From a virus, in the IMG/VR virus record IMGVR_UViG_3300037106_000077, positions 1-59,370 of that record: a stretch of 59,370 nt of DNA, one strand, 5' to 3'. The notes beneath the pieces are model-generated. The model did not search any database. It was not told where the DNA came from and saw only the letters and a list, made by a program, of their open reading frames with translations. The position numbers were made by a program, and so were the translations under genes. This document shows positions 45,992-54,785 of this stretch, piece after piece (position 1 is the stretch's first letter; each line of letters begins with the position of its first letter).

Positions 45992-46315
45992 ATGGGGCGA
46001 ATATATCCAAAAAAGTATAGCAAAGAAGAATTCAGGAAATTTCTTGAAAAAAACAATGTGAGTGAAACTATTATCAATAAATTTAATGAATTGCCAGAAA
46101 AAATCGAACGCAATAAAGATAAATATGAATTATATATCAATTCAACTTGGTATAATGTTGGTAATACTTTTTATAGTTTTGAATTAAATTATTATTCTGA
46201 GGAACTTATCGAATATCTTTTTAATTCAAAAGTGTTTAATGATATTGAACTTAGTATAAATAATTTAATTTGTGAATTAAAAAATTCGAAAATTATTATT
46301 GGCAATTGTAGATGA
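45992..46315 (+). CDS. Hypothetical protein, 107 aa
   Basis: Basic N-terminus (MGRIYPKKYSKEEFRKFLEK), mainly helical. Its stop overlaps the phosphoesterase start (ATGATG), indicating coupling. No family. Confidence 0.55.
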   Translation: MGRIYPKKYSKEEFRKFLEKNNVSETIINKFNELPEKIERNKDKYELYINSTWYNVGNTFYSFELNYYSEELIEYLFNSKVFNDIELSINNLICELKNSKIIIGNCR

Positions 46316-46944
46316 TGAAACTTTGTATAATTTCTGATACACATGGAAAACATAATCAATTAGTATTGCCTAATGCTGATTGTATTATTCATTGTGGTGA
46401 TAGTACTTCTGTTGGAAAAGAACATGAAATTCATAATTTTTTTAAATGGTTTTCAAGTCTCAACCAATACGTATATAAAATTCTTATTGCTGGTAATCAT
46501 GACTGGTTATTCGAAAGAAATAGACTATTAGCATTGACTCATAAACCAAAGAATGTAATTTATTTACAAGATGGCGAAATTGTTATTGATGGTATTAAAT
46601 TTTATGGAACACCAGTACAAAAACCTTTCTATGATTGGGCATTTAATCGCCCAGAAGCAAAACTTGCACAACATTGGATGGCAATTCCTGATGATACTGA
46701 TGTATTAATAACACATAGTCCACCATTTATGATAATGGATTATGCACCACATAGCATGCAACATGAAGGTTCACCAAGTCTCTATAAAGAAGTACTTGAA
46801 CGTATTAAACCTAAAATTCATTGTTTTGGTCATTTACATAGTGGATACGGTATAAAAGTAATTGAAAATACTACATTTATAAATGCCAGTAATCTTGATG
46901 AAGATTATAATTGTATAAACGCACCAATTATAATTGAAATTTAA
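46312..46944 (+). CDS. Calcineurin-like metallophosphoesterase, 210 aa
   Basis: All five metal motifs: ISDTHGKH (about 7), HCGDSTS (27), AGNHDW (62), THSPP (133) and GHLHSGYG (165). Such phage enzymes hydrolyse phosphodiesters or phosphomonoesters; a cyclic-nucleotide defence-signal phosphodiesterase is one possibility. The substrate is not determinable from sequence. Confidence 0.9.
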   Translation: MMKLCIISDTHGKHNQLVLPNADCIIHCGDSTSVGKEHEIHNFFKWFSSLNQYVYKILIAGNHDWLFERNRLLALTHKPKNVIYLQDGEIVIDGIKFYGTPVQKPFYDWAFNRPEAKLAQHWMAIPDDTDVLITHSPPFMIMDYAPHSMQHEGSPSLYKEVLERIKPKIHCFGHLHSGYGIKVIENTTFINASNLDEDYNCINAPIIIEI

Positions 46945-47021
46945 ATTTCAATATATTTGACTTTTGCCTGATATTATTCTATTTATGGGTAAAAATTATT
47001 TTATTAAAAAATATTATATAT

Positions 47022-47345
47022 ATGGATATCAATGAATTATTAGAAAAGTTACAAGAAAGATTTTTACCTGAAGACTTAAAAGGTGAATTTACGGCACATG
47101 GTAATTGTATTATTTGGGAATATAATCTCGATAATGATGTTGAAGAAATTGAAGCACCTAATGCTGATAGTGATGAACTTGAATTTGATTTTGAATCATC
47201 AAGTTCTGAAGAATTATTACATGAAGCATATAATAAAGACCATGAACTACTTGAAATATTTCTTGATGAAATAGATGAATTTAATAATTGGACTCTTTCT
47301 GACCCAGAAATTAATGAAAATGTAATATCTTTTAAAATATTTTAA
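47022..47345 (+). CDS. Acidic hypothetical protein, 107 aa
   Basis: Very acidic (NDVEEIEAPNADSDELEFDF), which could mimic DNA or act as a host-protein inhibitor (inference). Net charge strongly negative over residues 45-100. No named family. Convergent with the GIY-YIG gene, separated by 5 nt. Confidence 0.58.
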   Translation: MDINELLEKLQERFLPEDLKGEFTAHGNCIIWEYNLDNDVEEIEAPNADSDELEFDFESSSSEELLHEAYNKDHELLEIFLDEIDEFNNWTLSDPEINENVISFKIF

Positions 47346-47350
47346 ACAAA

Positions 47351-48340
47351 TTATGCCCATTTCCATTTAAAACCTTGTGAGGTTTTAAATTTATTGTTAC
47401 AACAGCCATAAATAGTTTTTGTAAAGAACTTCATATTTTTTAGTTCTTTAGGATTATACGTTCCCAACAATTCATTATTTATATTATACATTTCAATTTT
47501 TTTATGTTCAATTTGGTAATTTCCTTTGGCATTATTTTCACAATATGGTTTTATTTGTAATGTAACATCTTCTTTTTTGAAAAACCACATAAAATTTTTA
47601 AATTTATAATATTGTTGTTGTTTCATATTATTTCTACAACATTTTAAAATAGCACCACTAGAATAACCAATTTTATGTAATTCATTAATGTTATTCCATT
47701 TTTTTATGTAATTACTATTTAAATCATATTGAAAAATTGGTTTAAATTTATCATTAAGCTCAACAATATCACCAATAGACTCCCCATTATGATATTTCCA
47801 AAAATAGTTTTCAATTTTTCTTCGACCAAAACTTTTACATGCTCTATGTATGTGACTAATAGATAAATATGGATATTTAATTGATAAATCAATTGTGTTT
47901 TCAAATATTTCTAAAATAATACCATTATTATTGTATTTAACAATGCTTTGTTTATTAGAAAGCATATTAATTCTTTTTTTACGAGTATATTTTATACCTG
48001 AACCACCTTCTCCTCCATCAGTTAAATTTGATAATGAACCTAATTTTAAATCACGTCTACCTATTTTATGAATATAATATTTTTCTAACCTGAATGCACT
48101 ATATTCACTCATATTTTCATATAATTTAACAACAATAGGATTTTTATTATTCGCCTTAATTTTATCTATTATTCTTTGTTTTAATTTATTTCGTTTATCA
48201 ATAACATTTAAATGTACACTACATCTAATATCCTTACCTTTACCAACATAAAATGGTTCATAATTAAAATTAAATTTACCAACATTAAATTCTCCTGCTT
48301 TTAGTGGATTTAAATAAACATATACGTAATAATTAAACAT
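47351..48340 (-). CDS. GIY-YIG homing endonuclease with NUMOD repeats, 329 aa
   Basis: N-terminal YYVYVYLNPLKAG...EPFYVGKGK is the GIY-YIG catalytic start, with Arg after it and the E of RLEKYYIHKIG near 100. Three NUMOD1-like repeats follow (SIVKYNNNGIILEIFENTIDL, QYDLNSNYIKKWNN, MYNINNELLGTY) for DNA recognition. It is on the minus strand within a plus-strand gene run, with its own late promoter, as expected for a recently inserted mobile gene. Confidence 0.92.
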   Translation of the reverse strand: MFNYYVYVYLNPLKAGEFNVGKFNFNYEPFYVGKGKDIRCSVHLNVIDKRNKLKQRIIDKIKANNKNPIVVKLYENMSEYSAFRLEKYYIHKIGRRDLKLGSLSNLTDGGEGGSGIKYTRKKRINMLSNKQSIVKYNNNGIILEIFENTIDLSIKYPYLSISHIHRACKSFGRRKIENYFWKYHNGESIGDIVELNDKFKPIFQYDLNSNYIKKWNNINELHKIGYSSGAILKCCRNNMKQQQYYKFKNFMWFFKKEDVTLQIKPYCENNAKGNYQIEHKKIEMYNINNELLGTYNPKELKNMKFFTKTIYGCCNNKFKTSQGFKWKWA

Positions 48341-48355
48341 AATAATTTACTTTCA

Positions 48356-48365
48356 TATAAATACT
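48356..48365 (-). promoter_or_regulatory. GTATTTATA-class promoter of GIY-YIG gene
   Basis: Minus-strand AGTATTTATA 16 nt before the start. Confidence 0.55.
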
Positions 48366-48402
48366 GTTTCCCATGAAATTTTTTTAAGAATTTACTGTTT
48401 AT

Positions 48403-48430
48403 TTGTAACAAATAGTTATATTTGTCGTAT
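48403..48430 (+). promoter_or_regulatory. TTGTAAC-n-TCGTATA element with TATATTTG
   Basis: TTGTAACA at 48403 and TCGTATAAT at 48425, also containing TATATTTG (48417-48424), 25 nt before the 333-aa gene. Confidence 0.52.
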
Positions 48431-48454
48431 AATATTTAAATAATAAATAATCAA

Positions 48455-49456
48455 ATGGGAGGACATGCATTAAAAAACACATTTACTGAAAGAAAAAATA
48501 CTGAAGAATTTTTAAGAATTGGTAAAATTATTCAAGATAAAGTTTTAAATGATGTTGCAATTGAAACAACAATCTTAAAATGCTATTATACTAAACCAGA
48601 CCACGGAGACTTGGACTTATTATTGAAAATAAGTATTAATAATAACATTAATTTAAGAGATTATATACAACATTCTTTCAAACCAAACGAAATTATTAGT
48701 AATGGTGGAGTATTTTCATTTAATTATCAAGACTTTCAAATTGATTTTATTCCAATAAACGAAAAGAATTGGAATATTGCGCAGACGTACGGATTTTTTG
48801 ACCCCCTTGGTAATATTATGGGTAAAACCTTTCATAAATTTGGTTTATCTTATGGATGGGAAGGTCTTATTTATAAATTTAGAAATTTCAATGGTTCAAA
48901 TTCACGAGATATTTTGCTTACTAATGACGCTAAAAAAATTTTTGATTTTGGCGGATATGATTATGATAGATACTTAAATGGTTTTGAAACTCTTGAAGAT
49001 ATTTTTAAGTTTTGCATTAATGGTAAATATTTTGATTCTGAAATGTTTAAAATGGAAAATCTTAAAAGTATTGACAGAAAAAGAAATCGTAAACGTGGTT
49101 CATATCATTTATTTTTGAATTACTTGAAAGATAATGGCATTTATAATAAATATAATTTTAATCCCAATAAAGAGACATATTTACCAATAATTAATCAATA
49201 TTTTCCTGAAGCAAAATTTTCTGAACAACTCTATGAATTACAAAAAATTGATGCTAAAAATAAAATTATTTCTCAAAAATTTAATGGTGATTTAGTTATG
49301 TCTTGGCTTCCCGACCTTAAAGGTAAAGAATTAGGAAATGCAATATCAAAATTTAAAAATTCATTAAATTTTAGATATGAAGATTTTATTTTATATGGCA
49401 GTTATGATGAAATTTATAATTATTTTATGAAAGTTTATGACGAAGAAAATAGGTAA
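48455..49456 (+). CDS. Nucleotidyltransferase-like protein, possibly CCA-adding-related, 333 aa
   Basis: MGGHALKNTF start and KPDHGDLDLLLKI (DxD-type metal site near residue 52) fit the nucleotidyltransferase fold. FDPLGNIMGKTFH and a helical middle follow. The C-terminal FNGDLVMSWLPDLKGKELGNAISKFKNS resembles the tail of CCA-adding enzymes and poly(A) polymerases. tRNAs here (all but one) have no encoded CCA, so a role in 3'-end addition is attractive but unproven. Early-type element upstream; ends overlapping the next gene by 20 nt. Confidence 0.7.
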   Translation: MGGHALKNTFTERKNTEEFLRIGKIIQDKVLNDVAIETTILKCYYTKPDHGDLDLLLKISINNNINLRDYIQHSFKPNEIISNGGVFSFNYQDFQIDFIPINEKNWNIAQTYGFFDPLGNIMGKTFHKFGLSYGWEGLIYKFRNFNGSNSRDILLTNDAKKIFDFGGYDYDRYLNGFETLEDIFKFCINGKYFDSEMFKMENLKSIDRKRNRKRGSYHLFLNYLKDNGIYNKYNFNPNKETYLPIINQYFPEAKFSEQLYELQKIDAKNKIISQKFNGDLVMSWLPDLKGKELGNAISKFKNSLNFRYEDFILYGSYDEIYNYFMKVYDEENR

Positions 49457-50315
49457 AAATAATATATTAAAATTAGGAAGTAAAAATCTTAATTCTGAAA
49501 ATTGGAAAGTTTATCATCCAAATGGAAAACATATGTTTACTTGTGGCGAAAAAAAAGTTTATTGGTATTTAGAAAGAACTTTGGCAAAAATTATTGGAGA
49601 TAAAAAAATTCAATTAAATTTTATACCAAAAGGTAATGGTTTTGAAGATTATGAAGATTTTGGTCGTGGGATAAGAGAAACTAGATGTGTTGTTACTGGA
49701 CGTGAAGATGGGTTACAAAGACATCACATTGTACCTTATTGTTATAGAACATATTTTCCAGAGGAATTCAAATCTAAAAATCACCACGATGTTGTTTTAA
49801 TTAATAATGAAATACATGGAGAATATGAATTACTTGCAAATCTATATAAAGATGATATTGCGCATGCGTTTGGCGTTAAAACAATTAATGAATTTAATGT
49901 AGAATATACCACAAAATTACGTGAAATTGGTAAAGAAAATGCAATAATAATACATGCAATAAATTCAATATTTAAATGTTATGGAAGAATGCCATATAAA
50001 ATAAAACTCGAAAAATTACATTTTATATCCAAAAAAACAAATATACCATATAATGTAATTAAAGACTTTACGTACATTCAAATGTATAAGCTGTATCTTT
50101 TATTAAAACAACGACATATCGATGAAATTTATGCATTTAAAGAAGAAAATAGACATTTATATGACCACGGTTATCATGTTGTACAAAAACTCGATACTGA
50201 AGAAAAAATAATGGAATTTGTTAAACTCTGGAGAAATCATTTTATTGATACCATGCAACCCAAATATATGCCCAATGGTTGGTCAATTGATTTTAGAATT
50301 AAAACAAAAATATAA
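49437..50315 (+). CDS. EXD2-like HNH domain protein, 292 aa
   Basis: CVVTGREDGLQRHHIVPYC (about 81-99) and HHDVVLINNEIHGEYE resemble the HNH-type C-terminal part found in EXD2-like exonucleases, without an obvious DEDD exonuclease part. N-terminal aromatic NWKVYHPNGKHMFTCGEKKVYWY is also typical. Overlaps the nucleotidyltransferase gene by 20 nt, so the two may act together on nucleic-acid ends. Confidence 0.68.
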   Translation: MTKKIGKNNILKLGSKNLNSENWKVYHPNGKHMFTCGEKKVYWYLERTLAKIIGDKKIQLNFIPKGNGFEDYEDFGRGIRETRCVVTGREDGLQRHHIVPYCYRTYFPEEFKSKNHHDVVLINNEIHGEYELLANLYKDDIAHAFGVKTINEFNVEYTTKLREIGKENAIIIHAINSIFKCYGRMPYKIKLEKLHFISKKTNIPYNVIKDFTYIQMYKLYLLLKQRHIDEIYAFKEENRHLYDHGYHVVQKLDTEEKIMEFVKLWRNHFIDTMQPKYMPNGWSIDFRIKTKI

Positions 50316-50371
50316 AACCCTTGCATATTTAAATATTAATCATTAATATTGCCTTATAAATTAAATATAAA

Positions 50372-50827
50372 ATGAAACTTTACAAAGCATTAAAATTAAG
50401 AAAAGGTTTGATTGGTGAAATTACCAAACTCAAACAACAAATAAAAGAAAAAAATTCATATTTGGAAGGTTCAGTAAATGCAGAAAAGTATAATGTAGAA
50501 AAAATCTACAATACTCTTTTGAAAAAAATCGATGAACTTACTGGATTAAAATTTGCCATTAATGCAGCAAATGTCGAGATTCAATCTAAAATTTATGTGC
50601 TTTCTGAAAATAAAGCACTTATAGCATTTTGGAATGAAGTATCAGTTGCTGAAGGCACTCAAGTATCTGGTTATAGTGAAATAATTAAAAATTATAAAGT
50701 TCAGTTTGATGAAGAAAAACGAAATAGTATCATTACTGAACTTCAAAAAAGAGTTGATGCTCTACAAGAAGAAATTGATAATTATAATTATACCACAGAT
50801 ATTCCTTGGGATTCTCCTGAAGAATAA
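50372..50827 (+). CDS. DIP1984 family coiled-coil protein, 151 aa
   Basis: Matches DIP1984 (PF20935-type) by its start MKLYKALKLRKGLIGEITKLKQQI, a central LTGLKFAINAANVEIQSKIYVLSENKALIAF (split here) and an acidic tail DIPWDSPEE. The family is a helical coiled-coil protein of unknown function. The name is from memory, not from a search. Confidence 0.68.
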   Translation: MKLYKALKLRKGLIGEITKLKQQIKEKNSYLEGSVNAEKYNVEKIYNTLLKKIDELTGLKFAINAANVEIQSKIYVLSENKALIAFWNEVSVAEGTQVSGYSEIIKNYKVQFDEEKRNSIITELQKRVDALQEEIDNYNYTTDIPWDSPEE

Positions 50828-50837
50828 ATGAAACTGA

Positions 50838-50963
50838 AGTGCTGCGTTGAGTAACATTAGTATAATGAAACTTATGATACATTGGTAAATGATAGCGATT
50901 AGAATGTTAAAAATTCCTAAATTCACCACGAATAAAGTCTTAAGAATCAAATATTAAAACTCA
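50838..50963 (+). other. Possible structured 5' leader of the GMP reductase-like gene
   Basis: In the 190-nt gap, GTTGAGT (50848) can pair with ACTCAAC (50958) around AACATT/AATGTT. No ORF longer than a few codons is present. I cannot assign it to a known riboswitch. Confidence 0.3.
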
Positions 50964-51020
50964 ACAACCTCATTAATTACTTTTGCTAAAGGCGCACACT
51001 TCTTTTATTATTAATGCTTT

Positions 51021-52088
51021 ATGAAAGACTTAACACCTCAATTTGATTTTGACGACATTCTTATTGTACCTAAATCAGTAACTGATATAACAAGTCGTTA
51101 TAAAGATATTACACTACCATATAAATTACCATTATTTACTGCACCAATGGATACTGTTGTGAATCTTGATAATATGAATATTTTTAAACAAAATAAAATT
51201 AATATTACACTGCCAAGAACAATTCAATACGAAAAATTTCTTGTTCGTGAAATACTTAATAATAAAACAACTGATGATAATGTATTTGTAAGTATGGGAT
51301 TTGCAGACCTTGATAAGTATGAATTAAATTCTTATCGAGATTTTCATCTTAAAGCACATGTTCTTATTGATGTTGCAAATGGTCATATAAAAAAAATTAT
51401 TAATTATTGTAAAGATATTAAATGCCATAGACCTGATATTACAATTATGGTTGGTAATATTGCTAATCCTGAAACATATCGTTGGTATGCAGAAAATAAT
51501 TGTGTTGATTATATTCGAGTTGGTATTGGAAATGGCGGTGGTTGTTTAACTACAAAACAAAGTGGTGTTGGTCATCCAATGGCATCATTAATTCATGCAG
51601 TTCGTCAAGAAAAATTAATATGTAAATATGACTGTAATTTTAAAACACCTGCCATTGTTGCAGACGGTGGTATGAAAAATTATTCAGATATTATTAAAGC
51701 ACTTGCATTAGGTGCAGATTATGTTATGCTTGGTTCTATCTTTAATAAAGCATTTGAAAGTTGTGCTGATAATTATTTATACGGTATAAAATTGAATAAT
51801 AATGTTGCTAGATATCTCTTTACCAAAGGTTATCCAATAAAAAAATATTTTAGAGGTATGAGTACAAAAGAAGCACAAAAAGCAATGGGTAAAACTAAAT
51901 TCAAAACATCTGAAGGTGTTGTCAGATTTAGAAAAGTGGAATACTTTTTGCAAGGATGGATTGAAAACTTTGAACATTATCTAAGAAATGCTATGAGTTA
52001 TTCAAATGCAAAAACATTAGAAGAATTTATTGGCAAAGTTGAGATTTGTCAGATTACAAAGAATGCTTATGATAGATTTAACAAATAA
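51021..52088 (+). CDS. GMP reductase/IMP dehydrogenase-like enzyme, 355 aa
   Basis: TIM-barrel oxidoreductase of the IMPDH/GMPR family acting on purine monophosphates. FDDILIVPKSV start, FTAPMDTV, VRVGIGNGGGCLTTKQSGVGHP (about 165-187, with the catalytic Cys in the GGGCLTT loop), and DGGMKNYSDIIKALALGADYVMLGSIF near 222-248, the phosphate-binding DGG/GG region. The short form without CBS domains and the flap favour GMP reductase (GMP to IMP) over IMPDH, but sequence alone is not decisive. It would rebalance A and G pools together with NrdJ and the DUF5664-HAD protein. Confidence 0.83.
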   Translation: MKDLTPQFDFDDILIVPKSVTDITSRYKDITLPYKLPLFTAPMDTVVNLDNMNIFKQNKINITLPRTIQYEKFLVREILNNKTTDDNVFVSMGFADLDKYELNSYRDFHLKAHVLIDVANGHIKKIINYCKDIKCHRPDITIMVGNIANPETYRWYAENNCVDYIRVGIGNGGGCLTTKQSGVGHPMASLIHAVRQEKLICKYDCNFKTPAIVADGGMKNYSDIIKALALGADYVMLGSIFNKAFESCADNYLYGIKLNNNVARYLFTKGYPIKKYFRGMSTKEAQKAMGKTKFKTSEGVVRFRKVEYFLQGWIENFEHYLRNAMSYSNAKTLEEFIGKVEICQITKNAYDRFNK

Positions 52089-52437
52089 AAACATAGATGA
52101 AATTAATGCTCTTATACAAAAATATGCATCAGTATTAGAATTAATCAAACCAGAAACACAACCATATTTAGCATATATTATTGAAATAGCTTATAATTAT
52201 CTTCAAGAAAAATATAAAGACTTACATAAAAATTGGAAATCTTGGATAATTGTCATACTAAAAAATCAATTTGATGATATTAATAATGATAAAGATATAT
52301 TAAAAAATATTGATAAATTTATAAATTATTACAATTCCGATTATCAAAAATATTGTGAAGATGTTATTAGTGTCAGTGAATTTGATAGAGACCACGGATT
52401 TGTTCATAATTATTTAAATAAAAAAATCGGTAGTTAG
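52069..52437 (+). CDS. Hypothetical helical protein, 122 aa
   Basis: Start at 52069 (MIDLTNKNIDEINALIQKY), 20 nt inside the previous gene. The longer frame start is unlikely. Helical with no named family. The stop TAG lies in the loop of the bidirectional terminator that follows. Confidence 0.58.
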   Translation: MIDLTNKNIDEINALIQKYASVLELIKPETQPYLAYIIEIAYNYLQEKYKDLHKNWKSWIIVILKNQFDDINNDKDILKNIDKFINYYNSDYQKYCEDVISVSEFDRDHGFVHNYLNKKIGS

Positions 52438-52448
52438 ACTACCGATTT
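52424..52448. terminator. Bidirectional Rho-independent terminator
   Basis: AAATCGGTAGT-tag-ACTACCGATTT between two convergent genes, with A/T runs on both sides. Confidence 0.85.
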
Positions 52449-52455
52449 AAATTTT

Positions 52456-52620
52456 TTATTCCGTTTCTAATTCTTCTAATTCCGTTTCATATTTAAGTTT
52501 TAAAATCTTAAGATTATCAATTTTTTTATCAGAAATTTTATGTTCCTGAAATTGCTCAATTTTTTTTTGAAGGTCTGCGATTTTATATTCTAAAATCTGA
52601 ATGTCTCTTTCTTTGCTCAT
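52456..52620 (-). CDS. Small coiled-coil protein, 54 aa
   Basis: MSKERDIQILEYKIADLQKK followed by heptad repeats (ILKLKYETELEELETE). The sequence predicts a single charged coiled coil. Late-type promoter upstream, convergent terminator shared with the gene at 52069. Confidence 0.65.
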   Translation of the reverse strand: MSKERDIQILEYKIADLQKKIEQFQEHKISDKKIDNLKILKLKYETELEELETE

Positions 52621-52652
52621 TGTAGTATGATTTAAGATTAAATTAATTTTAA

Positions 52653-52662
52653 TATAAATACT
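52653..52662 (-). promoter_or_regulatory. GTATTTATA-class promoter
   Basis: Minus-strand AGTATTTATA 33 nt before the 54-aa coiled-coil gene. Confidence 0.52.
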
Positions 52663-52668
52663 AAAATT

Positions 52669-52700
52669 ATTGCTTTTTAATCATGTTTATGTTATATTTG
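52669..52700 (+). promoter_or_regulatory. Bacteroidota-type promoter
   Basis: TTG, 20-nt spacer, TATATTTG just before the 67-aa DUF4177-like gene. Confidence 0.55.
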
Positions 52701-52717
52701 CTTAATATTTATTAATT

Positions 52718-52921
52718 TTGGACAAATCTATTATAAGATATAAAAGATTCAGCGAAACATTTACAGACGATAATTTATTACAAAAATTTTTTGATACATT
52801 AATTACCGATGGTTGGGAAATTATATATTATGACGAAGAAAAAGATTTAAATTTAAATGATGGTAGCAGTGCATTAAAAATTGTTATTGTTGCTTGTAAA
52901 AAACAAAGTAATTTAATATGA
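52718..52921 (+). CDS. Small conserved protein (DUF4177-like), 67 aa
   Basis: KSIIRYKRFSETF...LITDGWEIIYYDEE: paralogue of the gene at 39477. The only available upstream start is TTG 52718. The next small gene overlaps its stop (ATGA). Confidence 0.58.
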   Translation: MDKSIIRYKRFSETFTDDNLLQKFFDTLITDGWEIIYYDEEKDLNLNDGSSALKIVIVACKKQSNLI

Positions 52922-53091
52922 GTAGAGATTCAGGATATTTAGTAAAAACCAAAACAGGCAAAAGGGGTAGAACATATCATCGTGAAGGTTTGGTAAATAA
53001 GAAAATAGTTGTTCATGTCGAAATTGATGGTAAAGAAGTTAAAATACTTTGCGACCCTAAAACTATTGAAATCATAGGATATACCGATTAA
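52918..53091 (+). CDS. Small basic protein, 57 aa
   Basis: SRDSGYLVKTKTGKRGRTYHREG, a Lys/Arg-rich start, then a beta-strand-rich end (NKKIVVHVEIDGKEVKILCD). Starts in an ATGA overlap. Might bind nucleic acid. No family. Confidence 0.6.
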   Translation: MSRDSGYLVKTKTGKRGRTYHREGLVNKKIVVHVEIDGKEVKILCDPKTIEIIGYTD

Positions 53092-53112
53092 AAAATTTTT
53101 TTCGTATTATTT

Positions 53113-53122
53113 GGTATTTATT
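53113..53122 (+). promoter_or_regulatory. GTATTTAT-class promoter
   Basis: GGTATTTATT 13 nt before the 184-aa gene. Confidence 0.5.
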
Positions 53123-53135
53123 AGAAATATTTCTA

Positions 53136-53690
53136 ATGAAATCTGTACTCCAAATAATTAAGGAAGAAATTAGTAATTTTTATTCTGATTGGCAAATAGG
53201 TGATAATTCTAGCATGGCAGATAAATATTATGAAAAAAACTTAGGCATTTCTACAAAAAAACCACAAGAATCAAAAATTGATGCAGAACTTATTGGATAT
53301 GTTACTAAATTAGTAAATACGCCATTAAAAAAACCAATTTCCATATACAAAAATCCAAAAAATCTTAATGATTTTGAAAATGATGCTCGTGGTGTTTTAT
53401 TAAATAATGGTGATTTGTATTTAGCAACATCACGTAGTGCATTACATGATAATATGTTAGACTTATTAACAGAAAAGGGTATTATTCCATATCAATCAAA
53501 ATTTGATTATAGTATAAAATATCCAGAACAATTTGTAGCAGTACAAAGAGCATTAAATTCAACTACTTTTGCACAATCATCAGCATATAATACTTTTCCA
53601 TTATATTATGAAGAAATATTTGATATAGCAAATAAAAAACAACCATATCATTTTAAAGAGCTTCCAATGCACGAAGGGGATGAATATTAA
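53136..53690 (+). CDS. Protein with N-terminal IIKEEI targeting-like helix, 184 aa
   Basis: Begins MKSVLQIIKEEISNFYSDW, the clearest match to the start of the frameshifted gene at 21309 (NIIQIIKEEVKNYL). The body (ISIYKNPKNLNDFENDARGV, ALHDNMLDLLTEKGIIP) is an alpha/beta fold I associate with virion-delivered phage proteins. A late-type promoter supports packaging in the virion (inference). Confidence 0.65.
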   Translation: MKSVLQIIKEEISNFYSDWQIGDNSSMADKYYEKNLGISTKKPQESKIDAELIGYVTKLVNTPLKKPISIYKNPKNLNDFENDARGVLLNNGDLYLATSRSALHDNMLDLLTEKGIIPYQSKFDYSIKYPEQFVAVQRALNSTTFAQSSAYNTFPLYYEEIFDIANKKQPYHFKELPMHEGDEY

Positions 53691-53730
53691 ATCAGAATCT
53701 AATTTATTCTAATTACTTCTAATTTTTGTT

Positions 53731-54483
53731 TTATAATTTATCAAATTCAGGTATCCAACATTTAGGAAGTCTTTTAAATCTAAAAGTTTTTTCATTGATT
53801 TCTTGTTCGGTAAGATTATCATTACCGCCAGAATATGGTCTTACTTTATATTTCCAATCTTTATGACTTTTAGATGGTGAAAAAATACTAACATTTTCTT
53901 TCCAAAAATCCCACATTCCTCTTGAACGACCATGATACCACATTGATGCATAATAAAAATAATGAGTATAATGTTTTTTCAGATATTCATCAACTTCACC
54001 ACGATAACCTTCAAGAACAAAATTACCATGATTTTTTGAATAAACAAAACATAATGTTCTCGCACCTTTATACCATTCAGGTCTACCTGATGCTTCTACT
54101 TTAATGACAGGATATTTTTTATTGAAAACCGCCTTCTCTTTTTTTGCTTGTCTTTGATTATAAATTTTTAATGCTTCATCTCTGTATTGTTGATAATCTG
54201 AAAGATTTGTAATTCTATTTTTTTCTTCCGTGATGAGATTCTTTTTAAATCTTAATCCCAACTTTTCCTGAAAAATTTCAAATGCAAGTGTTTCAATTTC
54301 TTGATTCTTTTGTTCTTCAATTGAATTTATTTCTTTACCATTTGAATCTATGGGTTTGGATAATAATGAACTTGGTCTATCATTACAAACAACATATTTT
54401 CCACATAATTCACAATTACCTACAGATTTACACATTGTTTCTGGATAATCATTCTTTTTTGCGCAATCATTACAATAGAACAT
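53731..54483 (-). CDS. Zinc-ribbon protein, 250 aa
   Basis: N-terminal zinc site CNDCAKKNDYPETMCKSVGN...CELCGKYVVC with four Cys pairs, then a charged helical middle and a C-terminal domain rich in Tyr/Trp (YYASMWYHGRSRGMWDFWKE). No family recognised. Follows the 45-aa minus-strand gene. Confidence 0.68.
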   Translation of the reverse strand: MFYCNDCAKKNDYPETMCKSVGNCELCGKYVVCNDRPSSLLSKPIDSNGKEINSIEEQKNQEIETLAFEIFQEKLGLRFKKNLITEEKNRITNLSDYQQYRDEALKIYNQRQAKKEKAVFNKKYPVIKVEASGRPEWYKGARTLCFVYSKNHGNFVLEGYRGEVDEYLKKHYTHYFYYASMWYHGRSRGMWDFWKENVSIFSPSKSHKDWKYKVRPYSGGNDNLTEQEINEKTFRFKRLPKCWIPEFDKL

Positions 54484-54498
54484 AGTATTAATTTTTAT

Positions 54499-54636
54499 TT
54501 AATCGTCTTCTTCTGATGCTTTAATGGCTTTTAAATTACCACCATCATAATCTTCTTTTTTCATTGCTTTTTTAACTTTACGAACAATTTTTTGTTCTTC
54601 AGTTTCATCATCATCATATTTTCCGTACCAAGGCAT
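54499..54636 (-). CDS. Small acidic protein, 45 aa
   Basis: MPWYGKYDDDETEEQKIVRKV and an acidic end (ASEEDD). Upstream of the zinc-ribbon gene with 15 nt between them, so probably co-expressed. Confidence 0.52.
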   Translation of the reverse strand: MPWYGKYDDDETEEQKIVRKVKKAMKKEDYDGGNLKAIKASEEDD

Positions 54637-54657
54637 AATTATAATATTTAAAAAGTT

Positions 54658-54722
54658 TAGGAAGGTGTCGGGCATATCGGGAAGTTATGCTTTTATAATT
54701 TTTACCCAGACCCAGACACCTT
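54658..54722. other. Long imperfect hairpin
   Basis: GAAGGTGTC (54659-) pairs with GACACCTTC (-54722), extended by GGG/CCC and CGGG/ACCC segments. It can fold from either strand; on the minus strand it lies between the tRNA-like gene and the 45-aa gene, and could be a processing or termination signal. No T run for a plain terminator. Confidence 0.45.
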
Positions 54723-54785
54723 CGGGTTATGTTATGCGTATTATATTTGAACCACTCATCTGCCGAAGCAGAACCTAAACAGTTG

